Assembly (NCBI GenBank): GCA_964396845.1
Contig: CAYNGH010000066.1
Coordinates: forward strand, 1 to 17,097
Direction of reading: 5' to 3'
DNA length: 17,097 nucleotides
From: CAYNGH01 sp964396845
Lineage (GTDB): Bacteria > Vulcanimicrobiota > JAJTBE01 > CAYNGH01
A model generated the notes under the pieces. That model ran no database searches. It saw only the letters and a program-made list of their open reading frames with translations, and was not told the DNA's origin. Made by a program: the position numbers and the translations under genes. Positions 6,434-14,261 of the stretch are shown here, one piece after another. Position 1 is the stretch's first letter; each line of letters begins with the position of its first letter.

Positions 6434-6694
6434 CGGCCCGAGAGCTGTATCCTGCCGATCATGACCATCCCGTGTCATTTTAGGCACTTCTAAAGTGCCC
6501 CACGGCCCGAGAGCTATGTCCCAACGATCATGACAATCCCGATCCATGTTTTCCCCATTTTCTAAAAATGGGTCCCGTGTCATTTTGGGCACTTCTAAAG
6601 TGCCCCACGGCCCGATGGCCATGTCCCACCAATCATGACCATCCCGTGTCATTTTGGGCACTTCCAAAGTGCCCCCATTTTCTAAAAATGAGTC
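6434..6694. repeat. Right hairpin-repeat cluster (three units plus a partial)
   Basis: Units starting TCCCGTGTCATTTT occur at 6468, 6573 and 6642, preceded by a unit tail at 6434-6467. Each has the 8-bp CTA-type hairpin. The first copy has A for G at the stem edge (6482); the third has loop CCA instead of CTA with the stem intact. The 105-bp unit equals the 69-bp unit plus a 36-bp block containing the CCCATTTT-CTA-AAAATGGG hairpin. Positions 6468-6607 match 13-152 at 139 of 140 positions. The cluster lies between the convergent ends of the protease operon and the symporter gene, ending 46 bp past the latter's stop codon. The open frames across it are by-products of repeat lengths divisible by three. 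Confidence 0.9.
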
Positions 6695-6740
6695 ACGAAA
6701 AAGTTTCCCCGAAAATAAAATGCGTAATTCCTGTTTTCCA

Positions 6741-8141
6741 TTATTCCTCGGTTCTGGCCGGGGGTTTGTCATGGCCTGATTTAAAGTACTCATCGGTCAT
6801 TTTTACCACCAGTCCAGAAAGACACAGTATTCCCACTATGTTGGGAAATGCCATCAAAGCGTTGAATATGTCGGAAACATCCCAAACCAGTTTCAGATGA
6901 ATTACTGCTCCCACAGGAATCAGGGCCACGTAGATCCAGCGGTAAACAGGGATCGCCTTTGGCCCCAGCAGGTATTCCGCACACCGGTCGCCATAATATG
7001 ACCAGGATATCAGGGTTGAAAAGGCAAAAAACAGTATTCCCACAGTCACCACATACTCCCCCAGTCCCGGCAGTCCCTGTCCGAAAGCCGCCGCGGTCAG
7101 AGATGCCCCGTTCAATTGCTTTCCATCCACAGTATGGGTCCATGTGCCCATGGATACAATCACCAGAGCTGTCATGGTGCATATCACCAGAGTGTCGATA
7201 AATGGCTCCAGCATTGCTACAAGACCTTCCCGCACCGGTTCGTTGGTTCGGGCCGCGGCGTGGGCCATGGGGGCACTGCCCAATCCCGCCTCGCTGGAAA
7301 ACAGGGCCCTGGCGACCCCCATTTTTATCCCAACCATCACCGTAGCGCCGGAAAATCCCCCCACCGCAGCAGTGCCAGTAAAGGCCTGGCCCAGGATCAT
7401 CATCAATGCATCGTCCAGCTGATGGAAATTGCGAAACAGTATGACCAGTGCCCCTGCCACATATATGACACACATCACCGGCACAATGGCTGATGCTACC
7501 TGTCCGATACGTTTGATGCCTCCGATGATGACGCTGGCAGTAAGAACAGCCAGGATGATGCCGATAATAATCTTGGCTTTCCCGGGATCTCCCCCCCCGG
7601 CAGTCATGAGCCGGGACAAGGGATCCGCCACCGAGTTGGCCTGAACCATGTTGCCGATGCCAAAGGACGCAATTATGGTAAAAATGGAAAAAAACACCGC
7701 CAGCCATTTAAGCCCAAGCCCCTCCTCAAGATAATACATGGGCCCACCGCTGACGGTTCCATCAGGATGTACCTGACGAAACTTCTGGGCCAGGGTACAA
7801 GAGGCATATTTCAAAAGCATGCCTACCAGGGCCACCATCCACATCCAAAAGACAGCCCCGGGCCCACCGATGGCGATGGCTGTTGCCACTCCGGCTATGT
7901 TGCCGGTGCCGATGGTTGCCGAGAGAGCAGCCGAGAGAGCTTGAAAATGAGTGATTTCTCCAGTATCGTTAACATTGTCAAATTTCCCCGATACCAGTTC
8001 CACGGCATGCCCGAAACCTCGGAACTGCAGTCCCTTCAATATGACAGAATAATAAAGACCACTGCCAAGAAGCAGAATTATGGTCAAAGGCCCCCAGGCG
8101 ATGTCGTTCAGAGTTCCCACCAGGTTTGTCAGCCAGTCCAA
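6741..8141 (-). CDS. AgcS-family sodium:alanine/glycine symporter (466 aa)
   Basis: This is a polytopic inner-membrane amino-acid:cation symporter of the alanine/glycine:cation (AGCS) family, importing alanine or glycine with Na+ or H+. Family hallmarks are present: GTGNIAGVATAIAIGGPGA (78-96), the SGGPMYYLEEGLG loop (131-143) and FSSEAGLGSAPMAHAAART (281-299). Length is normal for the family, with about ten or eleven hydrophobic segments. The start is TTG at 8141-8139, with GGAGG (complement of 8150-8154) 8 nt upstream; no better ATG precedes the first membrane segment. It is the last gene of a probable three-gene minus-strand operon, 65 bp after the 386-aa gene. The exact substrate and ion cannot be read from sequence. 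Confidence 0.95.
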   Translation of the reverse strand: MDWLTNLVGTLNDIAWGPLTIILLLGSGLYYSVILKGLQFRGFGHAVELVSGKFDNVNDTGEITHFQALSAALSATIGTGNIAGVATAIAIGGPGAVFWMWMVALVGMLLKYASCTLAQKFRQVHPDGTVSGGPMYYLEEGLGLKWLAVFFSIFTIIASFGIGNMVQANSVADPLSRLMTAGGGDPGKAKIIIGIILAVLTASVIIGGIKRIGQVASAIVPVMCVIYVAGALVILFRNFHQLDDALMMILGQAFTGTAAVGGFSGATVMVGIKMGVARALFSSEAGLGSAPMAHAAARTNEPVREGLVAMLEPFIDTLVICTMTALVIVSMGTWTHTVDGKQLNGASLTAAAFGQGLPGLGEYVVTVGILFFAFSTLISWSYYGDRCAEYLLGPKAIPVYRWIYVALIPVGAVIHLKLVWDVSDIFNALMAFPNIVGILCLSGLVVKMTDEYFKSGHDKPPARTEE

Positions 8142-8206
8142 TAATAAAACCTCCGTTTTTGTGTTTATTCATTTGCCGATGATAAATTACCTGTTAATTT
8201 TATGAT

Positions 8207-9367
8207 TCAGCCCAGATATTCCCTGATAAAGCTTTCGGGCTTTACTTCCAACCGGAGGTTGTTTATCATCTCCAGTCGGGAGCGGATTAGAACCCATTCG
8301 AGGCAGTGCAGAAGCCCCAGGGGAGATTTCATCATCCCCGGAGATGAAATGTAATCGTCAAAAAAATCCCTCAAAACCCCCAGGGGCCTGCCTTGCTGAT
8401 GGCTGGCAAGGGTTTCCCGGATTCTGTTAAAAAAATCCGACACCATCCGTCCCAGGGGCAGTTCTGAATTTGCTTCTATAAGCCTGCCTCCCCCGGGATT
8501 TGTAAGAAAGGATCCCTTTATCTCCTGAAAAAAAGCCTCGGGGCTTTTGAAAAGCCAGGAAGAATGTTCGTCGATTCCCCGGATGCCCTGCAACTGACTC
8601 TGGGCTGACTGACCGATAAGATTCACCAGGTCTGCTTCCCTCACCATTGGCGGGATGGGCGCGCTGAGTTTCTCCCGGAGTCTTATGTATTCATTGCGGG
8701 TTTCCGGGGTAAAGCTGGAAAAATCGATAATATTCTGCTCCACCGACTCCCAGCGTCTGTCGATTAGGGTCATAGTCCGGGGAATCTTCTGGACGGCCAT
8801 ACGACAAAGATCCTTTGCAATTCCCGACCCGGTCACTCCCCGGAGAAAATCTCCCGTCATCAGGCAACGCCGGGAAATTTCCAGAATGAAAAGAGCACAC
8901 TCCATATATGGATACATCAGGTTGGTCATAGGTATGAAACTGTCCCTCAAGGTCTTATCATCAGGGGCCTCGGGGGCTTCAGGCAGATCCATCTTTTGAT
9001 ACATTCTGAACAGATCCAGCTGTCCCCGTTTAATAATCCAGCGTCCCAGTCGGTGACAGCAAAAAAGAATCCCCCGGTTTGCCCGTTCCAAGTCAAGACG
9101 GCCTTCCCGGATCCAGCCAATGACAAACAGGTATATATCATCATCAGCCTCGGGATAAAGATCCAATTTCTTCAACAGGAGAGATTCGCTTTGTTCCAGA
9201 TATGCCCTGGCCTTGCGATGATCCTGGCATATTAAAAAAGCCAGTCCCTTAGCAAGATAATCCCTGACATAGGATCCCAGCAGATCAACCGGTATATCCT
9301 GCATTTTCATATCCTGACGGAACCGGACCAGCCCGGCGAATTTCTTCCAGTAATCCAGATTACTCAA
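8207..9367 (-). CDS. Unrecognised helical protein (386 aa), paralogue of the upstream gene
   Basis: The start is TTG at 9367-9365, with GGAAG 7 nt upstream; no ATG lies near. The protein has no signal peptide and no clear membrane span, and is Leu/Arg/Glu-rich and almost all helical, so it is probably cytoplasmic, perhaps an alpha-solenoid. I recognise no domain. By eye it aligns along its whole length with the 352-aa product of 9409-10467: DYW..F..L near the N-terminus (5-13), YLAKGLAFLICQD (37-49), a middle helix ending in RRW (204-206), LRDFFDDYIS near 332-341, and a final helix ending IREYLG. Identity is low, so this is an old duplication. It sits 41 bp from its paralogue and 65 bp before the symporter gene. 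A regulatory or accessory role for the symporter is only a guess from position. Confidence 0.8.
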   Translation of the reverse strand: MSNLDYWKKFAGLVRFRQDMKMQDIPVDLLGSYVRDYLAKGLAFLICQDHRKARAYLEQSESLLLKKLDLYPEADDDIYLFVIGWIREGRLDLERANRGILFCCHRLGRWIIKRGQLDLFRMYQKMDLPEAPEAPDDKTLRDSFIPMTNLMYPYMECALFILEISRRCLMTGDFLRGVTGSGIAKDLCRMAVQKIPRTMTLIDRRWESVEQNIIDFSSFTPETRNEYIRLREKLSAPIPPMVREADLVNLIGQSAQSQLQGIRGIDEHSSWLFKSPEAFFQEIKGSFLTNPGGGRLIEANSELPLGRMVSDFFNRIRETLASHQQGRPLGVLRDFFDDYISSPGMMKSPLGLLHCLEWVLIRSRLEMINNLRLEVKPESFIREYLG

Positions 9368-9408
9368 AAAGTGTCTTCCCGCTTTGCATCATAGAATTTA
9401 TGGAATTT

Positions 9409-10467
9409 TCAATCATCACTTATATCCAGAAGTTTTCTTAATATATCCCTGGGTGACCCTCTTTCAGTTTTATTAAAAATCCTGGAATAATACAGCTTCC
9501 AGATATATATCCAAGTGAGCTTGTCGAGAATGCTCATTTTTGATGAAGCGCTGTCCCAGTGTGATATTTCCCGGCAGAAAAAAACCACCAGCTTTTCTCT
9601 CAACTCTTTTAATTTGTCGTAATTATTTGTGTAAAGATAATCCGCCATATCTTTTAAGATCTCTGCCTGTCGCCGGCCAAGAGGAATGTTGCCCCGGAAA
9701 AGCTCCCTGGTCTTTAATATCTCTTCCCTGTCAGGGCGATCCGATGAATTAATCTCTACATCGCTGAGGCGGTAGGTGTCGCTCCAGCGGGAATCTTCCA
9801 GGGAAACACTTCGATGGGCGGCATCGATGGCCTTGGAATACAGGCTCTGGGTCTGAGTGCTGATCTTGACTACCTTTTTGAAATTACGACAACACAATTC
9901 AAGCCTTGCAATGAATAACAGAAGATCCCCCATGGATTCATAGGTGTGGTGATCCCCCGGTTCCCAGGGAAAATCGTTTCTCTGAAGATTTATCCTCTCT
10001 TCGACTGTAATGCCTGATCTTACAATGGCATCATAACAGTAGCGATCCCTGACACGATCAAGGACGCAATTGATCTCTCCTTCAATATCATCCATAGCAT
10101 TTTGAATTTGCATGGGGTCCACCTCTTCCCCGGAAAGCCAGCGGGCAAAAAACAATTGAATCCAGTTGGATGCGCTGAGATAATTCAATCCCATAGCTAT
10201 CATAGAATCGGAAACAAGATACATCAGGTCAGTCCCTTCCCGATCCTGCCCCGCCATGAAAGATACAATCCCCTTCTGAAAAAAATATTCTGCCCTCCTG
10301 AGGATGTATTCCGGGCTTGTGGGGTCACCTGTGCCCATGTATTGCCCCTTAAGGCTTTCGTATCGAAACTGCCAGTAAGCAGAAGGCTTGTATGAATCCA
10401 GGGAAACTCCCGTGGATATATGCCGGAGAAACCTGCGTTTCAGGGGTTCAAAACTATCCTGGGACAT
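9409..10467 (-). CDS. Unrecognised helical protein (352 aa), first gene of the symporter operon
   Basis: Upstream in-frame TTG (10485) and ATG (10473) exist, but AGGA lies 9 nt before the ATG at 10467-10465, which I chose. There is no signal peptide; the protein is highly helical with many aromatic and charged residues and appears cytoplasmic. Landmarks shared with the 386-aa neighbour are AYW..RYESL (about 30-40), YFFQKGIVSFMAGQD (61-75), a middle helix ending DSRW (225-228), L..FF..EIS (about 293-301), and a C-terminal helix ending near DILRKLL. No catalytic motif is visible; Cys residues (LELCC, 190-194) are not arranged as a metal site. It would be transcribed first, away from the zinc operon, from a promoter I could not identify in 10468-10560. 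Confidence 0.8.
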   Translation of the reverse strand: MSQDSFEPLKRRFLRHISTGVSLDSYKPSAYWQFRYESLKGQYMGTGDPTSPEYILRRAEYFFQKGIVSFMAGQDREGTDLMYLVSDSMIAMGLNYLSASNWIQLFFARWLSGEEVDPMQIQNAMDDIEGEINCVLDRVRDRYCYDAIVRSGITVEERINLQRNDFPWEPGDHHTYESMGDLLLFIARLELCCRNFKKVVKISTQTQSLYSKAIDAAHRSVSLEDSRWSDTYRLSDVEINSSDRPDREEILKTRELFRGNIPLGRRQAEILKDMADYLYTNNYDKLKELREKLVVFFCREISHWDSASSKMSILDKLTWIYIWKLYYSRIFNKTERGSPRDILRKLLDISDD

Positions 10468-10658
10468 TAACATCAATCCTGTCAAAATAATAAATCGCTT
10501 AACTGATTAATAAAACCACAGCCTTTTATTATTTTTTCAATGGGGTGTTTCTCCTTTTGAGAAGAGTTAATTTACAAAGGACAATAACAGTATTTTGCTT
10601 TCTGCCAATAGACAAGAGCAATTAAATAGTTATTTTTATTGAATTTCATTGTCAGGTA
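10468..10658. other. A/T-rich divergent intergenic region
   Basis: This region separates the minus-strand helical/symporter operon from the plus-strand zinc operon. I see no gene and no convincing Zur-type palindrome. A minus-strand promoter for the gene starting at 10467 must lie here, but no good -35/-10 pair at 16-18 bp spacing was found by eye. Confidence 0.5.
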
Positions 10659-10687
10659 TTTACAGCACTATTGTTTTATGCTATAAT
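10659..10687 (+). promoter_or_regulatory. Promoter of the zinc-uptake operon
   Basis: TTTACA (10659-10664) and a perfect TATAAT (10682-10687) are 17 bp apart, and TGC directly precedes the -10, making it an extended -10. Transcription should start near 10692-10696. The A/T-rich DNA around it is where a zinc repressor would be expected to bind, but no operator was recognised. Confidence 0.85.
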
Positions 10688-10695
10688 CTTGCCGG

Positions 10696-10791
10696 ATGAA
10701 GGATTGCTCAAACTCTTTCCCAATAAGAAAAGCTAATAGAAACCTTTATTTCAAGGAGAGCGTGGCATTTAAAGCCGGCCCTAAGCTATGA
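10696..10791 (+). CDS. Possible 31-codon leader ORF overlapping the zinc-chaperone gene
   Basis: An ATG at 10696 opens a 31-codon frame that ends in TGA at 10789-10791, overlapping the next start as ATGA. The ATG falls at the predicted transcription start, so it would be read from a nearly leaderless mRNA. A second in-frame start, GTG at 10762, has AAGGAG (10753-10758) only 3 nt upstream, close for good initiation. The gene at 10788 has no ribosome site of its own, so coupling to this frame would explain its translation. A frame this long is not rare by chance. The peptide has one Cys and no His, so no metal-sensing motif. Confidence 0.4.
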   Translation: MKDCSNSFPIRKANRNLYFKESVAFKAGPKL

Positions 10792-11150
10792 TTAACAAGT
10801 TAAAGCAGAAATTCCAAGGCAGTAAAAAAAGACTCACTTTTCTTCTTGTGTTCCTGCTTCTGGTGTGTATTGTCATCATCAGCACTCACAATCATCTTGA
10901 TGATGCTCATGGCCACTATTGTTGCTCCGGGGAAGGTTCCGGCGGATGGCTCGAGCAGATTGAGCCTGACTGCCCCATATGCCATCTGATCATATTACTG
11001 GGATGGAGCATCACTCCCCTGCTGTTCACTTTTTTTGCATCCTGCGAAAAAAACAGTTTAATCTTTCATTATCTTCAAAGTTTCAGCCTTATTTTATTAA
11101 TCGATAACCATTCCCGGGCTCCTCCTCTTACTCCTGAGCTTGCCAGTTAA
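10788..11150 (+). CDS. Small His/Cys membrane protein, probable zinc chaperone of the ABC system (120 aa)
   Basis: A cytoplasmic basic N-terminus is followed by a membrane segment (about 15-32). Then comes a likely periplasmic loop with candidate metal ligands: H34, H36, H41, H43, C45, C46 and DCPICH (61-66). Two further hydrophobic segments (about 67-83 and 90-105) precede a C-terminal SRAPP motif. This layout resembles the small proteins annotated as zinc chaperones of ABC zinc uptake systems (DUF2946-like), and its place as first gene of a zinc ABC operon supports that. Its ATG has no Shine-Dalgarno sequence in range; the only one, AAGGAG at 10753-10758, is about 30 nt upstream and serves an overlapping short frame. 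Metal identity and direction of transfer are inferred, not seen. Confidence 0.75.
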   Translation: MINKLKQKFQGSKKRLTFLLVFLLLVCIVIISTHNHLDDAHGHYCCSGEGSGGWLEQIEPDCPICHLIILLGWSITPLLFTFFASCEKNSLIFHYLQSFSLILLIDNHSRAPPLTPELAS

Positions 11151-11188
11151 TTGTAATCTATATTATTCAATTAATCTCAGGAGGAAAC

Positions 11189-12520
11189 GTGTCCAGAAAA
11201 ATATTATTCATCTTCTTTGTATTTGCTCTTATTGCAGTCTGTTTTAATGGTGCTTTTGCCCAGCAGGACAATGACTCTTCAGGAGATCGCAAAACTGTGA
11301 CTATCTCGGAAGAACAATTCCGCCAACTGTTAGAGAAGGTTGATTCCCTGCAGAGTCAGGTAAATAATCTCAGCAGGGAGCTGGAAGCTGTAAAAGCTGA
11401 AAAGACTTTATCTCCTGCAACGGATCATGATGTTGAGGAAAAGCCTGATGAACCCGACGATGCAGAACTGCTTCGACAGTTGCAGGCAGAAATGGAGATG
11501 ACCCCGGAAACCGACCAGGCAAAGCCTTCGACTGCTGTTGGCGATACCAAGATGAACCCGGACATAACTGTTACCGGAGATTTTGTCTGGAACATCAACC
11601 ACGACAAAAAACTTGACGGGGGAAGCCCTTTCAACCTGCGGGAGATAGGGGTGGAATTCCAGAGCAATATCGATCCCTGGAGCAGAGCTTTTATTGCCTT
11701 GGGAGCACATCAGACCGATGACGGATTTGACTTTGACATCGAGGAGGCATATATCGACTATCACCGGATGCCTTTTGGGTCAAACCTCCGGGCAGGGAAG
11801 TTCTTTGTGCCTTTTGGAAAGGACAATGTCCTTCATCAGCATGACAGGCCCTATGTGGATGTACCCAATGTGATAGAAAATTTCCTGGAGCCGGGAAATC
11901 TCCCTGGCACCGGGGCTATGGTCAGCACAATTGTTCCCACTGGGAATGTTTTTACCGAGGTGACAGGAGCTGTTGTCAATGATGAATCCTCCAGGTCTTT
12001 TACCGGCGGAAAGTCGGGAAAACCCCTGTACCTTGGCAGGGTTCGGTCATACCTTGACATCAATGACTCTTCCAACGTGGAGGTGGGATATTCTCACCTG
12101 CGGGGATACAACAACGAAGATGCCAGCAGGTTGAGCAGAATAAACGGCATCGATGTCACCTACCGCTGGAGGCCACTGTTGAGGGAGAAATACAATTCCA
12201 TGCTGTTGCGGGGTGAATACCTGTGGAGCAGGCGGAACAACGCCGACCGGGTTGTGAATTCCAGCGGTTATTACGGCCTGGCTCAATATCAGTTGAACCG
12301 CAACTGGTATGTGGGTGGCCGTTATGATTACTCGGAGTTTCCAAACCTCATAAACGCCCACGAAAAAGCCCACAGTGCTTTTGTCACATATGCTCCCACG
12401 GAATTCGCCTTTTATCGGCTTCAATACAAGGACACCGCCAGAAACTATGCTCCGGACTACAAACAGCTTATGTTCCAGATCAACTTCATGATGGGCCCTC
12501 ATGGCGCCCACAATTTTTAG
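11189..12520 (+). CDS. Outer-membrane beta-barrel (porin-like) protein of the zinc operon (443 aa)
   Basis: The start is GTG at 11189, with a perfect AGGAGG (11179-11184) 4 nt upstream. Residues 1-24 are a signal peptide (cleavage after AFA). Residues about 40-72 form a predicted coiled coil (LLEKVDSLQSQVNNLSREL), followed by an acidic Asp/Glu/Pro linker to about 120. Residues from about 125 to 443 are amphipathic beta strands rich in Tyr/Trp/Arg/Asn, and the last residue is Phe, the usual outer-membrane barrel signature. The design recalls phosphate-selective-porin-like proteins with an N-terminal coiled coil. There is no TonB plug or TonB box, so import would be by diffusion or selective binding. 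Context implies zinc, or a zinc complex, as the substrate. It lies 38 bp after the chaperone and 15 bp before the lipoprotein gene. Confidence 0.85.
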   Translation: MSRKILFIFFVFALIAVCFNGAFAQQDNDSSGDRKTVTISEEQFRQLLEKVDSLQSQVNNLSRELEAVKAEKTLSPATDHDVEEKPDEPDDAELLRQLQAEMEMTPETDQAKPSTAVGDTKMNPDITVTGDFVWNINHDKKLDGGSPFNLREIGVEFQSNIDPWSRAFIALGAHQTDDGFDFDIEEAYIDYHRMPFGSNLRAGKFFVPFGKDNVLHQHDRPYVDVPNVIENFLEPGNLPGTGAMVSTIVPTGNVFTEVTGAVVNDESSRSFTGGKSGKPLYLGRVRSYLDINDSSNVEVGYSHLRGYNNEDASRLSRINGIDVTYRWRPLLREKYNSMLLRGEYLWSRRNNADRVVNSSGYYGLAQYQLNRNWYVGGRYDYSEFPNLINAHEKAHSAFVTYAPTEFAFYRLQYKDTARNYAPDYKQLMFQINFMMGPHGAHNF

Positions 12521-12535
12521 GGGGTGGCTATTATA

Positions 12536-13288
12536 ATGAAACATCTCAAACAGATATTGCATATTGTCCTGATTATATCGGTGGGGTTTTTTATCAGTGC
12601 TTGTTCTCTGGACAGGCAGAATGAAGCTCCCCCTGACCAGGGAAAATCTCAGGTTAATCTCCATGTAGCCTGCCAGGGGGAAGGCCCTCACGAAACAAAC
12701 CGGCATTTCCTTGTGACAATACAGGAAGGGTATCTTGTTCTCAATGACATATCCATCTTTGGCCTGGCCCGGGGCCAGATGGAAGCCTCACCCGTCACTC
12801 CGGGCTTTCCTGACAGGCATCACGAAGGAGAAACCGAGTTTGATTCTGCCCTGGAGATTGAAGGCCCCATGGTAATTGATATTACCCGCAAAAACAATGA
12901 TCTGGGTTTTTTTACCGCCAATCCCGGAGAATTTACCACCTTTTCTTTCATTATTCATCCAGAGGACGAAGATGCCCTGCCATTGCAACCTGCCATTGAA
13001 GTTGCGGGTTCAGCATCCCGGGATGAACAGGATTACCCCTTTCACCTGAGTCTTCCTCTGGAGCTTCTTTTTATCTCAGATGATCTGGACATCGACCTTG
13101 ATCAGGGTCATTACCGGCGCATCACCATATTCTTTGAAACTGACGAATGGTTTGATTATGTGGACTTTTCATCAGCAGTCAAAGACGATGGTATCATAAG
13201 GATTGACCTTGACAATAACACCAACATCACTGCAACTGTTCTTGCAAACATACTGGAGCACTATTTTATCGAAATTCATAATGACTGA
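12536..13288 (+). CDS. Acidic lipoprotein of the zinc operon, function unknown (250 aa)
   Basis: Start set at 12536, with GGTGG (12523-12527) 8 nt upstream; an in-frame GTG at 12524 lies inside that ribosome site. The signal sequence ends in a lipobox ISAC with lipidated C23, so the protein is membrane-anchored facing the periplasm or outside. The mature protein is strongly acidic, predicted beta-rich, and contains scattered His (for example RHHEGE near 86-91 and HND at the C-terminus). A C-terminal segment WFDYVDFSSAVKDDG leads into an N.T-type helix. I recall unnamed lipoproteins of this shape beside zinc transporters, but cannot name a family. It may bind or pass on metal between the outer-membrane barrel and the binding protein. 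That is inference from gene order and charge. Confidence 0.75.
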   Translation: MKHLKQILHIVLIISVGFFISACSLDRQNEAPPDQGKSQVNLHVACQGEGPHETNRHFLVTIQEGYLVLNDISIFGLARGQMEASPVTPGFPDRHHEGETEFDSALEIEGPMVIDITRKNNDLGFFTANPGEFTTFSFIIHPEDEDALPLQPAIEVAGSASRDEQDYPFHLSLPLELLFISDDLDIDLDQGHYRRITIFFETDEWFDYVDFSSAVKDDGIIRIDLDNNTNITATVLANILEHYFIEIHND

Positions 13289-13307
13289 CATTCTGGAGGC
13301 AAAAATC

Positions 13308-14249
13308 ATGAAAAGAATCAAGCTTAACAATTCCCTTACAATGACATTTATGATCCTGTTAATTGCCTTGGCGACAACAATTTCGCCGGCATGGGCAAAG
13401 GTCAGAGTAGTCACCACCACCACAGATATCGCCGATATTGCCGGACATGTTGGAGGCGATAAGGCAACGGTGACATCAATTGCCCGGGGTAATCAGGATC
13501 CCCACCATGTGGAGCCGAAACCTTCTTTTATGCTGTTGCTTCGAAGGGCGGATCTTTATCTTGTGGCAGGGATGGATCTGGAGATTGGATGGTCCCCGGC
13601 ATTGGAAAGAGGCGCCAGAAATCCAAATGTAATGCGGGGAAGCCGGGGATACATCGACTGCTCCGTTGGTATCCCCAGGGTCAATGTCCCGCCGGGAGGC
13701 GCAGATAGGGCCATGGGGGATGTTCATCCCCATGGGAATCCTCATTACCTGCTGGATCCCCAGAACAGCATCATCGTGGCAGGCACTATCGCCGATGCTC
13801 TTATCCGTAAGGATCCTGCCAACCGGGACAATTATGAAAAAAACCGGGATTCCTTCATCAGCCGAGTTCGAAAATCCCAGATTGAATGGCTTCGAAAGAT
13901 GCAGCCATACAAGGGACTCAAGGTAGTAGCATATCATGACAACTGGGGACATTTCAGCAGAAGATTCGGACTGGATGTGGTGGAATTTGTCGAACCCAAG
14001 CCGGGGATTTCCCCTTCACCGGCCCATGTCGCCAGAGTAATTCAGACCATGAAGTCACAGAACGTGAAGATTATAATAATGGCGCCGTATTTTTCCCGGA
14101 ACATCCCGGAGCTGATTGCCAAAAACACCGGCGCAGTAATAATCACTCTGCCCCATACCGTTGGGGCTGTTGATGGGGCCGATGATTATTTTCAGTGGTT
14201 TGACATGATCATTAACCGGCTGGTTCAGGCAGCCCGGCAAACAAGATGA
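13308..14249 (+). CDS. znuA: Zinc/manganese ABC transporter substrate-binding protein, TroA/ZnuA family (313 aa)
   Basis: GGAGG (13295-13299) is 8 nt before the ATG at 13308; a longer frame from 13203 overlaps the lipoprotein gene and is rejected. Residues 1-30 are a signal peptide (cleavage after AWA). The family metal site is visible: H66 in DPHHVEPKPS, H146 in NPHYLLDP, and H210 in AYHDNWGHF. A short His loop HPHGNPH (140-146) replaces the long His-rich loop of many ZnuA proteins. The usual fourth ligand, Asp in an LDPL-type motif, is not present; the aligned stretch reads TLPHTVGA (280-287), with H283 a possible substitute, followed by GADDYFQWFD. The ATPase gene follows 12 bp later. Zinc is the likely metal from the His-rich site and neighbours; manganese is not excluded. 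Confidence 0.92.
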   Translation: MKRIKLNNSLTMTFMILLIALATTISPAWAKVRVVTTTTDIADIAGHVGGDKATVTSIARGNQDPHHVEPKPSFMLLLRRADLYLVAGMDLEIGWSPALERGARNPNVMRGSRGYIDCSVGIPRVNVPPGGADRAMGDVHPHGNPHYLLDPQNSIIVAGTIADALIRKDPANRDNYEKNRDSFISRVRKSQIEWLRKMQPYKGLKVVAYHDNWGHFSRRFGLDVVEFVEPKPGISPSPAHVARVIQTMKSQNVKIIIMAPYFSRNIPELIAKNTGAVIITLPHTVGAVDGADDYFQWFDMIINRLVQAARQTR

Positions 14250-14261
14250 GAGGTGATATGA

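Noticed and set aside
6329..6793. Minus-strand open frame of 154 codons with repeated GTLEVPKMTRD
   Set aside because: It starts inside the symporter gene in another frame and consists of the hairpin repeats, whose lengths happen to be divisible by three. No ribosome site or protein-like composition.
6568..6900. Plus-strand open frame of 110 codons
   Set aside because: It joins repeat sequence to the antisense of the symporter 3' end. The symporter is a clear family member, so this is a shadow.
6790..7707. Minus-strand open frame of 305 codons
   Set aside because: It is another frame within the symporter gene, rich in Gly/His/Arg/Cys with no family features.
10486..10658. Zur operator upstream of the zinc operon
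   Set aside because: The region is A/T-rich and offers several weak dyads, but none matches a known Zur box well enough to claim.
13203..13307. Longer start for the zinc-binding protein
   Set aside because: It lies inside the lipoprotein gene and would bury the signal peptide; GGAGG before 13308 decides the start.
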